From: Ruminococcus sp. AM22-13 | GTDB lineage: Bacteria > Bacillota > Clostridia > Lachnospirales > Lachnospiraceae | Assembly (NCBI RefSeq): GCF_003471165.1 | Contig: NZ_QRIL01000038.1 | Location: 1 to 27,301 of the forward strand | Direction: 5' to 3' | DNA: 27,301 nucleotides | Shown: positions 15,726 through 22,343 of the stretch, piece after piece | How the letters are laid out: every line of letters begins with the position of its first letter | Position numbering within the stretch: position 1 is the first letter of the stretch | The notes under the pieces: model-generated | What the model was told of the DNA's origin: nothing | Databases searched by the model: none | Seen by the model: the letters and a program-made list of their open reading frames with translations, nothing else | Translations under genes and position numbers: made by a program

Positions 15726-17102
15726 TCAGATAAAGATATATTTCAAAATAAACAGTACAGCAAGCACATACATCAGTGCACTGATTTTCTTTTCTTTTGC
15801 TTTACCTGTAACAACGTTGATGATCACATAGGAGATAACACCCATGGAGATACCTTCGGAAATGCTGTACAGGAACGGCATTGCAATGATTGCGATAAAT
15901 GCCGGGATTGCTTCAGTCATGTCGTTGAAGTCAATCTTAGTTACTGATGTGAGCATCAGGAATCCAACGATGATCAGAGCCGGTGCTGTGGCAAAGGACG
16001 GGATTGCCAGGAAGATCGGGGATAACAGCAGTGATAATCCGAAAAGGATGGCTGCTACCAAGGAAGTAAGTCCTGTACGTCCGCCTTCAGCAACACCGGA
16101 AGCACTCTCTACGAAAGTAGTAACTGTGGAAGTACCACACATAGCACCTACTGTAGTTCCTACAGCGTCAGAGAGAAGAGCGCCCTTGATGTTCGGAAGT
16201 TTGCCTTCTTTGTCAAGCATATCAGCTTTGGAAGCAACACCGATCAGGGTTCCCAGAGTATCAAACATATCTACAAACAGGAATGCAAACATAATGACTA
16301 CGAAATCAAGTGTGAAGACAATGGAGAAGTCCATTTTCATAAATGTGGGAGCCATGCTTGGAATGGAGATTCCGTTTGAAAAATCAGGCAGGAGGCTGAA
16401 CCAGCCGGCTGCAGGATCAGGTTTGTAAAGTCCTGTCAACTGACAGATAATTCCAAGTCCCCATGTGATCAGGATACCCCAGAGAATGTTTCCTTTTACA
16501 CCCTTAACAAGAAGGATGGCAGTGATCAGAAGTCCGATCAATGCAAGCAGAACAGTGATTCCCTCAGTATTAAATGTTCCGCTGGATACGGAAGATTTAA
16601 AGGAAAATACGCTTACCAGAGTAGAGTCATTGTTAACTACGATCTTTGCATTCTGCAGTCCGATAAAGGCAATGAAAAGACCGATACCGACGGATACTGC
16701 ATGTTTCAGGTTCATTGGAATAGCGTTAAAAATCGCTTCACGCACATTAGTGAGTGATAAAAGGATAAAAATAATACCTTCTACAAATACAGCTGCCAGT
16801 GCCTGCTGCCAGTTGTATCCCATGCCAAGAACAACTGTGTATGCAAAGTAGGCATTTAAGCCCATGCCCGGTGCAAGAACGAACGGGTAGTTAGAAAGCA
16901 GTGCCATCAGGCAGGTGGCAATAAAGGATGACAGTGCGGTCGCTGTAAAAACAGCTCCTCTGTCCATGCCGGACGCTTCCAGAATGTTTGGGTTTACTGC
17001 CAGAATGTAAGCCATTGTCATGAAAGTAGTGATACCAGCCATAACTTCTGTTTTTACGTCCGTGTGGTTTTCTTTGAGATGAAATAATTTGTCAAGGTTC
17101 AT
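15726..17102 (-). CDS. AzgA/PbuG-type purine permease (NCS2, guanine/hypoxanthine)
   Basis: A 458-residue inner-membrane transporter with 12-14 hydrophobic segments. It opens MNLDKLFHLKENHTDVKTEVMAGITTFMTMAYILAVNP, the standard start of the AzgA branch of the NCS2 family (PbuG/PbuO; adenine, guanine and hypoxanthine uptake). MFAFLFVDMFDTLGTLIGVA and the substrate-site region GTSTVTTFVESASGVAEGGRTG are both typical of the branch. AAAGGGGGAAAG precedes the ATG. It lies 54 bases downstream of guaD on the same strand, so it is most likely transcribed from the riboswitch-controlled promoter at 18611-18639. That context favours guanine as substrate. Confidence 0.92.
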   Translation of the reverse strand: MNLDKLFHLKENHTDVKTEVMAGITTFMTMAYILAVNPNILEASGMDRGAVFTATALSSFIATCLMALLSNYPFVLAPGMGLNAYFAYTVVLGMGYNWQQALAAVFVEGIIFILLSLTNVREAIFNAIPMNLKHAVSVGIGLFIAFIGLQNAKIVVNNDSTLVSVFSFKSSVSSGTFNTEGITVLLALIGLLITAILLVKGVKGNILWGILITWGLGIICQLTGLYKPDPAAGWFSLLPDFSNGISIPSMAPTFMKMDFSIVFTLDFVVIMFAFLFVDMFDTLGTLIGVASKADMLDKEGKLPNIKGALLSDAVGTTVGAMCGTSTVTTFVESASGVAEGGRTGLTSLVAAILFGLSLLLSPIFLAIPSFATAPALIIVGFLMLTSVTKIDFNDMTEAIPAFIAIIAMPFLYSISEGISMGVISYVIINVVTGKAKEKKISALMYVLAVLFILKYIFI

Positions 17103-17156
17103 AATCTTTCCCCCTTTTGATTTAAAAATTGCCGTCGGGCTCTGTATTTCCTGCAG

Positions 17157-18434
17157 TTACAGAATCTTTCTTCCGGCTACATATTTAGCGGTAATATTGC
17201 GATCATCGGAAAGGTAGATCAGTCTTTCAAGTCTGTCCTTCGGAGAGAGTTTCAGTGGAGTTGGAATAGTGCTGTCATTAAGCACAACCGCATCAAATTC
17301 ATACCCTTCCTTAAAGCTTCCAACCTTTCCAAAGAAGGAACCGCCTCCTTCTGTTCCCATATAAAAGGCTTCTTCAACAGTGAGCGGCTTCATGGAAGAA
17401 TCAACCAGTCGCCAGTACAGCTTGGAAACCTGAATAGCATCAGCTATGGCACGCAGAATAGAAACGGAAGTTCCACCTGCAATGTCAGAGCCCAGTCCGA
17501 TGTGTAAACCTTCATCCAGATAACGTCTCGCAGGAGAGATACCTGAGGCGAGATTTGTGTTGGATTGCGGACAATGAGCAATATAAACGCCCTGCTTCTT
17601 CATAAGAGCAATTTCTTCATCCGAAGAATGAACACAATGAGCCATGATCGTCGGACAGTCACCGCCGAAAAGATCGAACTGGCTATAGGCTTCTCCATAA
17701 AAATGTGTATTCGGACAAAGCTCCTTCACCCAGGCAATTTCACCGAAATTCTCGGAAAGGTGTGACTGCATCGGCAGATGATACTTTTTCTGAATCTCCG
17801 AAAGCTTCTCCATCAGTGCATCAGAACAGGACGGAGTAAATCTCGGAGTAAGAATTGGCTTTACATTTTCAAACTTATCAAGCGTATCCTCAATCCACTG
17901 AACCGTAGCATCAGCAGAAACCTGAGCACTCTCTTCCTGCAATTGCGGAGAGCCGTTGCGGTCCATATTTACCTTGCCGACCATAGCTTTTATTCCGGTT
18001 TTATCCAGTTGTTCCATCAGGATCTCGGTAGCGGGGACATGCAAAGTTCCGAAAATACATGCTCTTGTATTCGGGCTCTTCTTCATATCCTCAGCGAAAA
18101 TAGAATAAGCCTCTTTTGCGAACTCCGTATCTTCATAACGCGCTTCCTGCGGAAAAGTATAAGTATTCAGCCAGTCCAGCAGCTCCAGATCCATACCCGA
18201 GGCACGAAACGTATACTGCGGAGCATGAAGATGCAGATCAGTCAGTCCCGGAATGATCAGCTCATCACCAAAATCTGTGCATGAGATTCCTGCAAATTTC
18301 TCAGGAAGCTCATCAAACACCCCTGCACATCGCCCATCTTCACATACCAAATATCCATTTTCAGTGATGGAAAGTTCCGTCAGAGAATTACTGTAACAAA
18401 TAGTACCCTTTAATGCAAAAATCTGTTTGTTCAT
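17157..18434 (-). CDS. guaD: Guanine deaminase
   Basis: Zinc amidohydrolase that converts guanine to xanthine and ammonia, the entry step of purine-base breakdown. About 425 residues. Metal and substrate motifs are complete: IPGLTDLHLHAPQY (the two His of the HxH pair and the guanine-binding APQY), MQSHLSEN, MAHCVH, CPQSNTNLASG and GLGSDIAGGTS. I set the start at 18434, not 18440, because GAAGG (18446-18442) is 7 bases from the former but only 1 from the latter. It is the first gene after a guanine-class riboswitch, and the purine permease follows. The unit thus couples guanine sensing, uptake and deamination. Confidence 0.95.
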   Translation of the reverse strand: MNKQIFALKGTICYSNSLTELSITENGYLVCEDGRCAGVFDELPEKFAGISCTDFGDELIIPGLTDLHLHAPQYTFRASGMDLELLDWLNTYTFPQEARYEDTEFAKEAYSIFAEDMKKSPNTRACIFGTLHVPATEILMEQLDKTGIKAMVGKVNMDRNGSPQLQEESAQVSADATVQWIEDTLDKFENVKPILTPRFTPSCSDALMEKLSEIQKKYHLPMQSHLSENFGEIAWVKELCPNTHFYGEAYSQFDLFGGDCPTIMAHCVHSSDEEIALMKKQGVYIAHCPQSNTNLASGISPARRYLDEGLHIGLGSDIAGGTSVSILRAIADAIQVSKLYWRLVDSSMKPLTVEEAFYMGTEGGGSFFGKVGSFKEGYEFDAVVLNDSTIPTPLKLSPKDRLERLIYLSDDRNITAKYVAGRKIL

Positions 18435-18466
18435 AATCATACCTTCTTTCTTTGTGATTAAGGAAA

Positions 18467-18484
18467 GGCAAAAAAAATCTACCG
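18467..18484 (-). promoter_or_regulatory. Possible expression platform of the riboswitch
   Basis: On the minus strand CGGTAG (18484-18479) is followed, after one A, by eight T (18477-18470), then TTGCC. CGGTAG is complementary to CTACCG at 18548-18543 inside the aptamer P3 arm, so pairing of the two would build a 6-bp terminator stem at the expense of the aptamer. A second option is AAAGGCA/TGCCTTT around the same T-run. Which form operates is not decided by sequence. Confidence 0.45.
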
Positions 18485-18524
18485 ATGCTGCCTTTACCTC
18501 ATGCTATCCCTATGTGGACACAGA

Positions 18525-18587
18525 ACTTATAGACAACTATTACGGTAGTTGGTAGAAACATCCAACCGATTATGGACATATATAAGT
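18525..18587 (-). ncRNA. Purine riboswitch aptamer, guanine class
   Basis: The 63-base minus-strand segment has all the parts of the purine aptamer. P1 is ACTTATA/TATAAGT (18587-18581 with 18531-18525). P2 is a short stem around TAATCGG. J2/3 holds GTTTCTACC (18559-18551), the near-invariant core. P3 is AACTA-CCGTAA-TAGTT (18550-18535), whose CCGTAA loop fits the conserved L2-L3 kissing pair. In J3/1 the specificity base, the one before UAU in GUCUAUAAG, is C, which in known aptamers selects guanine or hypoxanthine rather than adenine. It sits about 20 bases after the predicted transcript start and 90 bases before guaD, which deaminates its ligand. Confidence 0.88.
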
Positions 18588-18610
18588 TTCTTGCTATTGT
18601 TTATAAAATG

Positions 18611-18639
18611 ATTATAAAATATTTAGAGTTGACTGTCAA
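18611..18639 (-). promoter_or_regulatory. Consensus promoter of the guaD-permease operon
   Basis: On the minus strand a perfect TTGACA (18639-18634), 17 bases, and a perfect TATAAT (18616-18611). Such full-consensus promoters are common in front of riboswitches, where control is exerted after initiation. Confidence 0.9.
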
Positions 18640-18663
18640 TTCTTTTGATGATTTAAATTAATT

Positions 18664-18701
18664 AAAAAAACGGCACGGTCTACTTTTTTATGACCATGCC
18701 G
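18664..18701 (-). terminator. Terminator of the BlaI-like regulator gene
   Basis: CGGCACGGTC (18671-18680) pairs with GACCATGCCG (about 18691-18700) with one mismatch. On the minus strand seven T follow (18670-18664). It separates the regulator gene from the guaD promoter. Confidence 0.85.
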
Positions 18702-18724
18702 ATTTTACTCATTGCGTTTTATGA

Positions 18725-19099
18725 TTATTTGTTTTCTAACTCCGCACGTTTCTTATCAAGAAGTTTCTGGAGCTGTTCGATTTCTTCTACTGTGATTCCA
18801 TCGGATTCCAGAAGCGCTGTCATCATTTCTACCGGGCTTATCTTTCTGCTTTTGGCATTTCCTTTTAAGTAATCCTCTCTTGAAAGAAGAGGGGTATAAT
18901 TTCTTGCATAGACCTTGCCGTTCATAGAAGTTCCTGCGACTTTGATAATGTTCTCTTTTAAAAGAAGCTCCAGGCATCTTCGTACAGTTGGCATTTTCAG
19001 CTCCGGTGCAATGTCATTGATCTCAAAAGCAGACAATGGTCTTCCTTCTTCCCAAAGCACATTCATAATATCATAACGTTTACCTTTTAAGATGTCCAT
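18725..19099 (-). CDS. BlaI/MecI/CopY-like winged-helix regulator
   Basis: A small protein of about 124 residues. Residues 1-65 look like a winged helix: DIMNVLWEEGRPLSAFEINDI, then a recognition helix in MPTVRRCLELLLKENIIKV and a wing ending NGKVYARNYTP. Residues 66-124 (LSREDYLKG, then VEMMTALLES, then ITVEEIEQLQKLLDKKR) resemble the dimerisation tail of penicillinase-type repressors. No BlaR1-like sensor protease lies beside it, so the signal is unknown. I choose ATG 19099 because AAGGAG (19113-19108) lies 8 bases upstream; the earlier in-frame ATG at 19117 overlaps that site. Promoter, TTACA array and terminator mark it as a single-gene unit that may control itself. Family call is fair, not certain. 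Confidence 0.7.
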   Translation of the reverse strand: MDILKGKRYDIMNVLWEEGRPLSAFEINDIAPELKMPTVRRCLELLLKENIIKVAGTSMNGKVYARNYTPLLSREDYLKGNAKSRKISPVEMMTALLESDGITVEEIEQLQKLLDKKRAELENK

Positions 19100-19135
19100 C
19101 TTAAGATCTCCTTCCATTTTTAACCAGATATTACT

Positions 19136-19164
19136 ATAATAAAGAAATATCAGATTAATTACAA
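19136..19164 (-). promoter_or_regulatory. Promoter of the BlaI-like regulator gene
   Basis: On the minus strand TTGTAA (19164-19159), 17 bases, and TATTAT (19141-19136). The -35 coincides with the first TTACA unit of the array described next, so a protein bound to the array would contact or cover this promoter. Confidence 0.7.
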
Positions 19165-19201
19165 TTACAGAGACCTTACACTGAGTTACAGTCCTTTTAC
19201 A
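19159..19201. repeat. Helically phased TTACA array
   Basis: TTACA (TGTAA on the minus strand) occurs five times in 43 bases, starting at 19159, 19165, 19176, 19186 and 19197. The last four starts are 11, 10 and 11 bases apart, one DNA turn each, so they lie on one face of the helix directly upstream of the regulator promoter. This suits cooperative binding by a regulator, perhaps the adjacent BlaI-like protein, whose relatives bind TACA/TGTA-type sites. Confidence 0.5.
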
Positions 19202-19227
19202 AAATTATCTCAACCAGTTGATAATTT
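19202..19227 (-). terminator. AT-rich terminator of the AI-2E-family gene
   Basis: AAATTATC (19202-19209) and GATAATTT (19220-19227) form a stem with an inner CAAC/GTTG extension. On the minus strand TTTTG follows. It starts 3 bases past the gene's stop codon. Confidence 0.55.
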
Positions 19228-19229
19228 CG

Positions 19230-20378
19230 TCATAAAACGAGTTGCTTTTTCTCAAGTCGTGCATATACCCACTCTCTGAAAAGTGCGTAGATTACAGAGA
19301 CTGTCGGGATAAAGATCAGCATTCCCACAATTCCCATCAGGCTTCCGCCGAGAGTTACGGCTACCAGTACCCAGATAGATGGAAGTCCTACGGAACCGCC
19401 TACCACATGAGGATAAATCAGGTTACCTTCAATTTGCTGTAAAATAAGGAACAATCCAAGGAAGAGGACGGCTTTTACCGGGCTTACCATCAGGATCAGG
19501 AAGAAAGCAACCCAGCATCCAATGATTCCGCCGAATACAGGAATTAATGCTGTAAAGGAGATCAGGACTCCAACCAGCATGGCATATGGGAAGCGCAGGA
19601 TTGTCATAGATACGAAGAACATGCTTCCGAGGATGACTGCTTCTATGCACTGACCTGTAATGAAACTGGAAAAGATTCTGTTTGCCAGATTCCATACGTG
19701 TGCCAGATATCTGACCGGCTTTTCCGGGAATAATGCGTACATTGCTTTTTTTATCTGCTGCATGAGTTTTTCTTTCTGGAGAAGAACATAGCAGGCAAAG
19801 ACAAAGCCGATGGAGACATTCATGGCTGTTGTGAGGAGTCCCATGGTAATTGATACGGTGGATGAAACAATGTTGTTGACTCCGCTTTTGAGTACGCTGA
19901 GTACGGAATCGATCATTTTGCCGGGCTCAATGTTAAGGGACTGGGTCCATTTCACAATTTCCGGGTTGTTTCCGGATACGTTATCAATCCATTTCTGGAA
20001 TGCAGGGATGTTTTCCTCGATTTTCTTTGCGATATTTACAAATGTTGAGCCGAGCTCCGGGACTACTACCAGCATAACGATTATGATTATGCAGATTACG
20101 AAGCCGATGGAGAGCAAAAGACTGATGGGGCGGGCTAATTTTTCGGCCGCTTTTTTCTTTTGTTCAAGGGCTTTGCCGAACAGGTGGTGTTCTATGAATT
20201 TCATTGGGACATTCAAGATGAATGCGATTCCGAAGCCGATGATGAATGGGAATAAAAAGCTAAGGAGGACTTTGGCGGTGTTGATGACTATGTTCAGGTT
20301 CTGGACGCCGAGGTATAGGAGAACGGCGAAGGCTATGAGCCATCGGATTTTTTTCATGGTTTCTTTGTCTAGCTGCAT
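19230..20378 (-). CDS. AI-2E-family transporter (PerM/YdbI-like)
   Basis: A 382-residue inner-membrane protein. It has two N-terminal helices (WLIAFAVLLYLGVQNLNIVI and the next), a large soluble segment about residues 85-170, and a C-terminal block of helices with VLISFTALIPVFGGIIGCWVAF and GNLIYPHVVGGSVGLPSIWVLVAVTLGG. The last two segments are the hallmark of the AI-2E family, whose members have been linked to autoinducer-2 export, ion/proton antiport or general permease functions. The specific role cannot be assigned here. AAAGGAAT precedes the ATG, and an extended -10 promoter lies 43 bases upstream. It is a single-gene unit. Confidence 0.9.
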   Translation of the reverse strand: MQLDKETMKKIRWLIAFAVLLYLGVQNLNIVINTAKVLLSFLFPFIIGFGIAFILNVPMKFIEHHLFGKALEQKKKAAEKLARPISLLLSIGFVICIIIIVMLVVVPELGSTFVNIAKKIEENIPAFQKWIDNVSGNNPEIVKWTQSLNIEPGKMIDSVLSVLKSGVNNIVSSTVSITMGLLTTAMNVSIGFVFACYVLLQKEKLMQQIKKAMYALFPEKPVRYLAHVWNLANRIFSSFITGQCIEAVILGSMFFVSMTILRFPYAMLVGVLISFTALIPVFGGIIGCWVAFFLILMVSPVKAVLFLGLFLILQQIEGNLIYPHVVGGSVGLPSIWVLVAVTLGGSLMGIVGMLIFIPTVSVIYALFREWVYARLEKKQLVL

Positions 20379-20420
20379 TGGCGGTGATTCCTTTCTTTGA
20401 TTGTATATAGGGTTGGAAGT

Positions 20421-20429
20421 ATTGTAGCA
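20421..20429 (-). promoter_or_regulatory. Extended -10 promoter of the AI-2E-family gene
   Basis: TGCTACAAT on the minus strand (20429-20421) is a TGn-extended -10. I see no good -35, which extended -10 promoters do not need. Confidence 0.5.
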
Positions 20430-20444
20430 TATTTTGAAGATAAA

Positions 20445-20580
20445 AGGGACGCTTAGAAAAATATTTTATTTCCTATGCGGTTTCGGCATCTAAGGGATTG
20501 CTATAAGCCATCCGAAATCTGCTAAAAGCATGAGAAGAAAAGTCTGGATTACTCGCTGCGCTCAGACAGAGGACTTATTT
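20445..20580. repeat. Truncated copy of a palindromic repeat family
   Basis: Four blocks match the intact element at 23391-23615 in the same order and nearly the same spacing: AGGGACGCT (20445-20453), GCGGTTTCGG (20477-20486), AAATCTGCTAAAAGC (20515-20529) and CTCGCTGCGCTCAGACAG (20552-20569). The inner stem survives as AAGTC/GACTT (20540-20544/20572-20576). The right-hand arm is missing, so this is a half copy lying between the AI-2E and argG genes. Confidence 0.7.
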
Positions 20581-20598
20581 TGGGAGTTTGAACATTAT

Positions 20599-20638
20599 AA
20601 AAAAGAAACAGCCAGACGGATCAAAATCCTGTCTGGCT
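20599..20638 (-). terminator. Terminator of argG
   Basis: AGCCAGAC-GGAT (20610-20621) pairs with ATCC-T-GTCTGGCT (20626-20638) with one bulge. On the minus strand TTTCTTTTTT follows. It begins 19 bases past the argG stop. Confidence 0.9.
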
Positions 20639-20656
20639 GTAATAGGTTCTGTTTAA

Positions 20657-21883
20657 TTATTTCTTGTTCTGCTCAACTTCTTTTAACATCATTGCGCGAA
20701 CTTTCAGTGGAAGTCCGAATAGTGTGATGAATCCGTCTGCATCATGGTGGTCATAGAGGTCACCTGTTGTGAAGGATGCAAGAGACTCGTTGTAGAGGCT
20801 GTATGGAGAAGTTGTACCGGCTTTGATGATGTTGCCTTTGTACAGTTTGAATTTCACTTCACCTGTTACATATTTCTGTGTGGACTCAACGAATGCCTGA
20901 ATTGCCTCGCGAAGCGGTGTGTACCATTTTCCTTCGTAAACAACCTGAGCGAACTGGCTGCCAAGTTTCTTCTTGGTTTCCATTGTCTCGCGGTCAAGTG
21001 TAAGTTCTTCGAGCTGTTCATGAGCTGCCATAAGGATTGTTCCGCCAGGAGTCTCATATACGCCACGGGATTTCATGCCAACAACACGGTTTTCAACGAT
21101 GTCAACGATACCGATACCGTTCTCGCCACCTAATTTGTTGAGCTCTGTGATGATCTCGGAAACTTTCATTTCTTTGCCGTTTAATGTTTTCGGAACACCC
21201 TGCTCGAATGTCATTGTTACTTCTGTTTCTTTATCAGGAGCTTTCTCAGGTGTAACGCCTAAAACAAGCATGTTGTCATAGTTTGGAGCCTGGGAAGGAT
21301 CTTCCAGTTCCAGACCTTCATGGCTGATATGCCATAAGTTTCTGTCGCGGCTGTAGCTGTGGCTTGCATCGAATGGAAGGTCGATTCCGTGAGCTTTACA
21401 GAATGCAATCTCATCCTCACGTGACTGCATGGTCCATTTGTCTGTCATACGCCATGGAGCGATGATCTTGATGTCAGGAGCAAGAGCTTTGATGCCAAGT
21501 TCGAAACGGATCTGGTCATTACCTTTACCTGTAGCACCGTGGCAGATAGCAACTGCGCCTTCTTTACGTGCAATCTCAACTAATTTTTTAGCGATTGCCG
21601 GACGGGCCATGGATGTACCAAGGAGATATTTGTGTTCGTATACAGCACCTGCCTGTACACATGGAACGATGAAGTCATCACAGAATTCATCTACGATATC
21701 TTCAATATATAATTTGGAAGCACCGGAAAGCTTTGCTCTTTCATCCAGTCCATCCAGTTCGTTTCCCTGACCGCAGTTTACGCAGCAGCAGACAACATCA
21801 TAATCAAATGTTTCTTTTAACCATGGGATTAAGGCTGTGGTATCAAGACCGCCTGAGTATGCTAAAACGACTTTTTCTTTCAT
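20657..21883 (-). CDS. argG: Argininosuccinate synthase
   Basis: Joins citrulline and aspartate with ATP to argininosuccinate, the penultimate step of arginine synthesis. 408 residues, usual for the family. The N-type ATP pyrophosphatase P-loop is AYSGGLDTT (about 8-16). CHGATGKGNDQIRFE is the citrulline/aspartate-binding region, and IIAPWR follows as expected. The C-terminal part with YVTGEVKFKLYKGN is the tetramerisation region. ATG 21883 is set by AGGAGG upstream; the reading frame stays open for 57 more codons but without a ribosome site. It is divergent from argC; the shared 460-base region holds ARG boxes. argH is not in the window. Confidence 0.97.
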   Translation of the reverse strand: MKEKVVLAYSGGLDTTALIPWLKETFDYDVVCCCVNCGQGNELDGLDERAKLSGASKLYIEDIVDEFCDDFIVPCVQAGAVYEHKYLLGTSMARPAIAKKLVEIARKEGAVAICHGATGKGNDQIRFELGIKALAPDIKIIAPWRMTDKWTMQSREDEIAFCKAHGIDLPFDASHSYSRDRNLWHISHEGLELEDPSQAPNYDNMLVLGVTPEKAPDKETEVTMTFEQGVPKTLNGKEMKVSEIITELNKLGGENGIGIVDIVENRVVGMKSRGVYETPGGTILMAAHEQLEELTLDRETMETKKKLGSQFAQVVYEGKWYTPLREAIQAFVESTQKYVTGEVKFKLYKGNIIKAGTTSPYSLYNESLASFTTGDLYDHHDADGFITLFGLPLKVRAMMLKEVEQNKK

Positions 21884-22029
21884 GATTGTATTCCTCCTGA
21901 AATTGGATTTTATTATTTTCCTGATTTGTAAAAATTTCCTGAGATATCCGTTTGCCGAAAGTAAATGAATAGGTCGGGAGTTCAGCGCATTATTTTTGAA
22001 TAAATGCGGTAATTTCTGATTGAAATTTT

Positions 22030-22043
22030 TGAATAAATATTCA
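22030..22043. promoter_or_regulatory. ARG box 1 (ArgR/AhrC operator)
   Basis: TGAATAAATATTCA is a perfect palindrome matching the ArgR/AhrC consensus TGAATWWWWATTCA exactly. It lies about 45 bases downstream of the predicted argG start of transcription. Confidence 0.85.
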
Positions 22044-22087
22044 ATGCGGAACAAGTTGATTTCGTGTGATTCCGCTTAACAAGTGAT

Positions 22088-22116
22088 AATATACACCTTT
22101 TTTTATAAATATGCAA
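22088..22116 (-). promoter_or_regulatory. Promoter of argG
   Basis: On the minus strand TTGCAT (22116-22111), 17 bases, TATATT (22093-22088). The -35 is part of the ARG-box-like TTTATAAATATGCA on the plus strand, so a bound repressor would block it. Confidence 0.7.
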
Positions 22117-22147
22117 TAGAAAAATGCAAAAAAGTTTTATCTGCTTT

Positions 22148-22161
22148 TGCATAAATATGCA
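22148..22161. promoter_or_regulatory. ARG box 2 (ArgR/AhrC operator)
   Basis: TGCATAAATATGCA is a perfect 14-base palindrome of the ARG-box type (TGNATWWWWATNCA), 32 bases upstream of the argG -35. Confidence 0.75.
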
Positions 22162-22236
22162 ACATAATATAGGAAAAGACAGGGGGAAATCTGTGAAGTG
22201 AAATAAAATCCATGTAAAAACATTGAAAAATGACTA

Positions 22237-22265
22237 TTGCATATTATGCAGGTAAGATGTATAAT
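22237..22265 (+). promoter_or_regulatory. Promoter of argC operon with overlapping ARG-type palindrome
   Basis: TTGCAT (22237-22242), 17 bases, and a perfect TATAAT (22260-22265). The palindrome TGCATATTATGCA (22238-22250) covers the -35, the placement expected of an arginine-repressed promoter. Confidence 0.8.
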
Positions 22266-22343
22266 TAGTCCAGCACTCTGATAGAGTAAAGTTTTACTAT
22301 GAAATGAAGATCGCCGGATGAGGCGAAGATGGAGGAAATTATT

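Larger units (their letters stand above)
21884..22343. promoter_or_regulatory. Divergent argG/argC control region
   Basis: These 460 bases hold both promoters and the ARG boxes listed separately. The argG leader is long (about 200 bases) and contains a hairpin GCGGAA/TTCCGC (22046-22051/22070-22075). Further half-sites TGAATAAATGC (from 21997) and TTTATAAATATGCA (22102-22115) extend the operator cluster. Just before argC lie two small stems, AGTAAA/TTTACT (22285-22298) and TCGCC/GGCGA (22311-22326). No T-box or leader peptide is apparent. Confidence 0.7.

Noticed and set aside
21884..22054. In-frame 57-codon N-terminal extension of argG
   Set aside because: It starts with TTG without a ribosome site, while ATG 21883 has AGGAGG and gives the normal argG N-terminus.
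21884..22081. T-box leader or arginine attenuator before argG
   Set aside because: No T-box TGGNACCGCG motif and no terminator/antiterminator pair or leader peptide was found.
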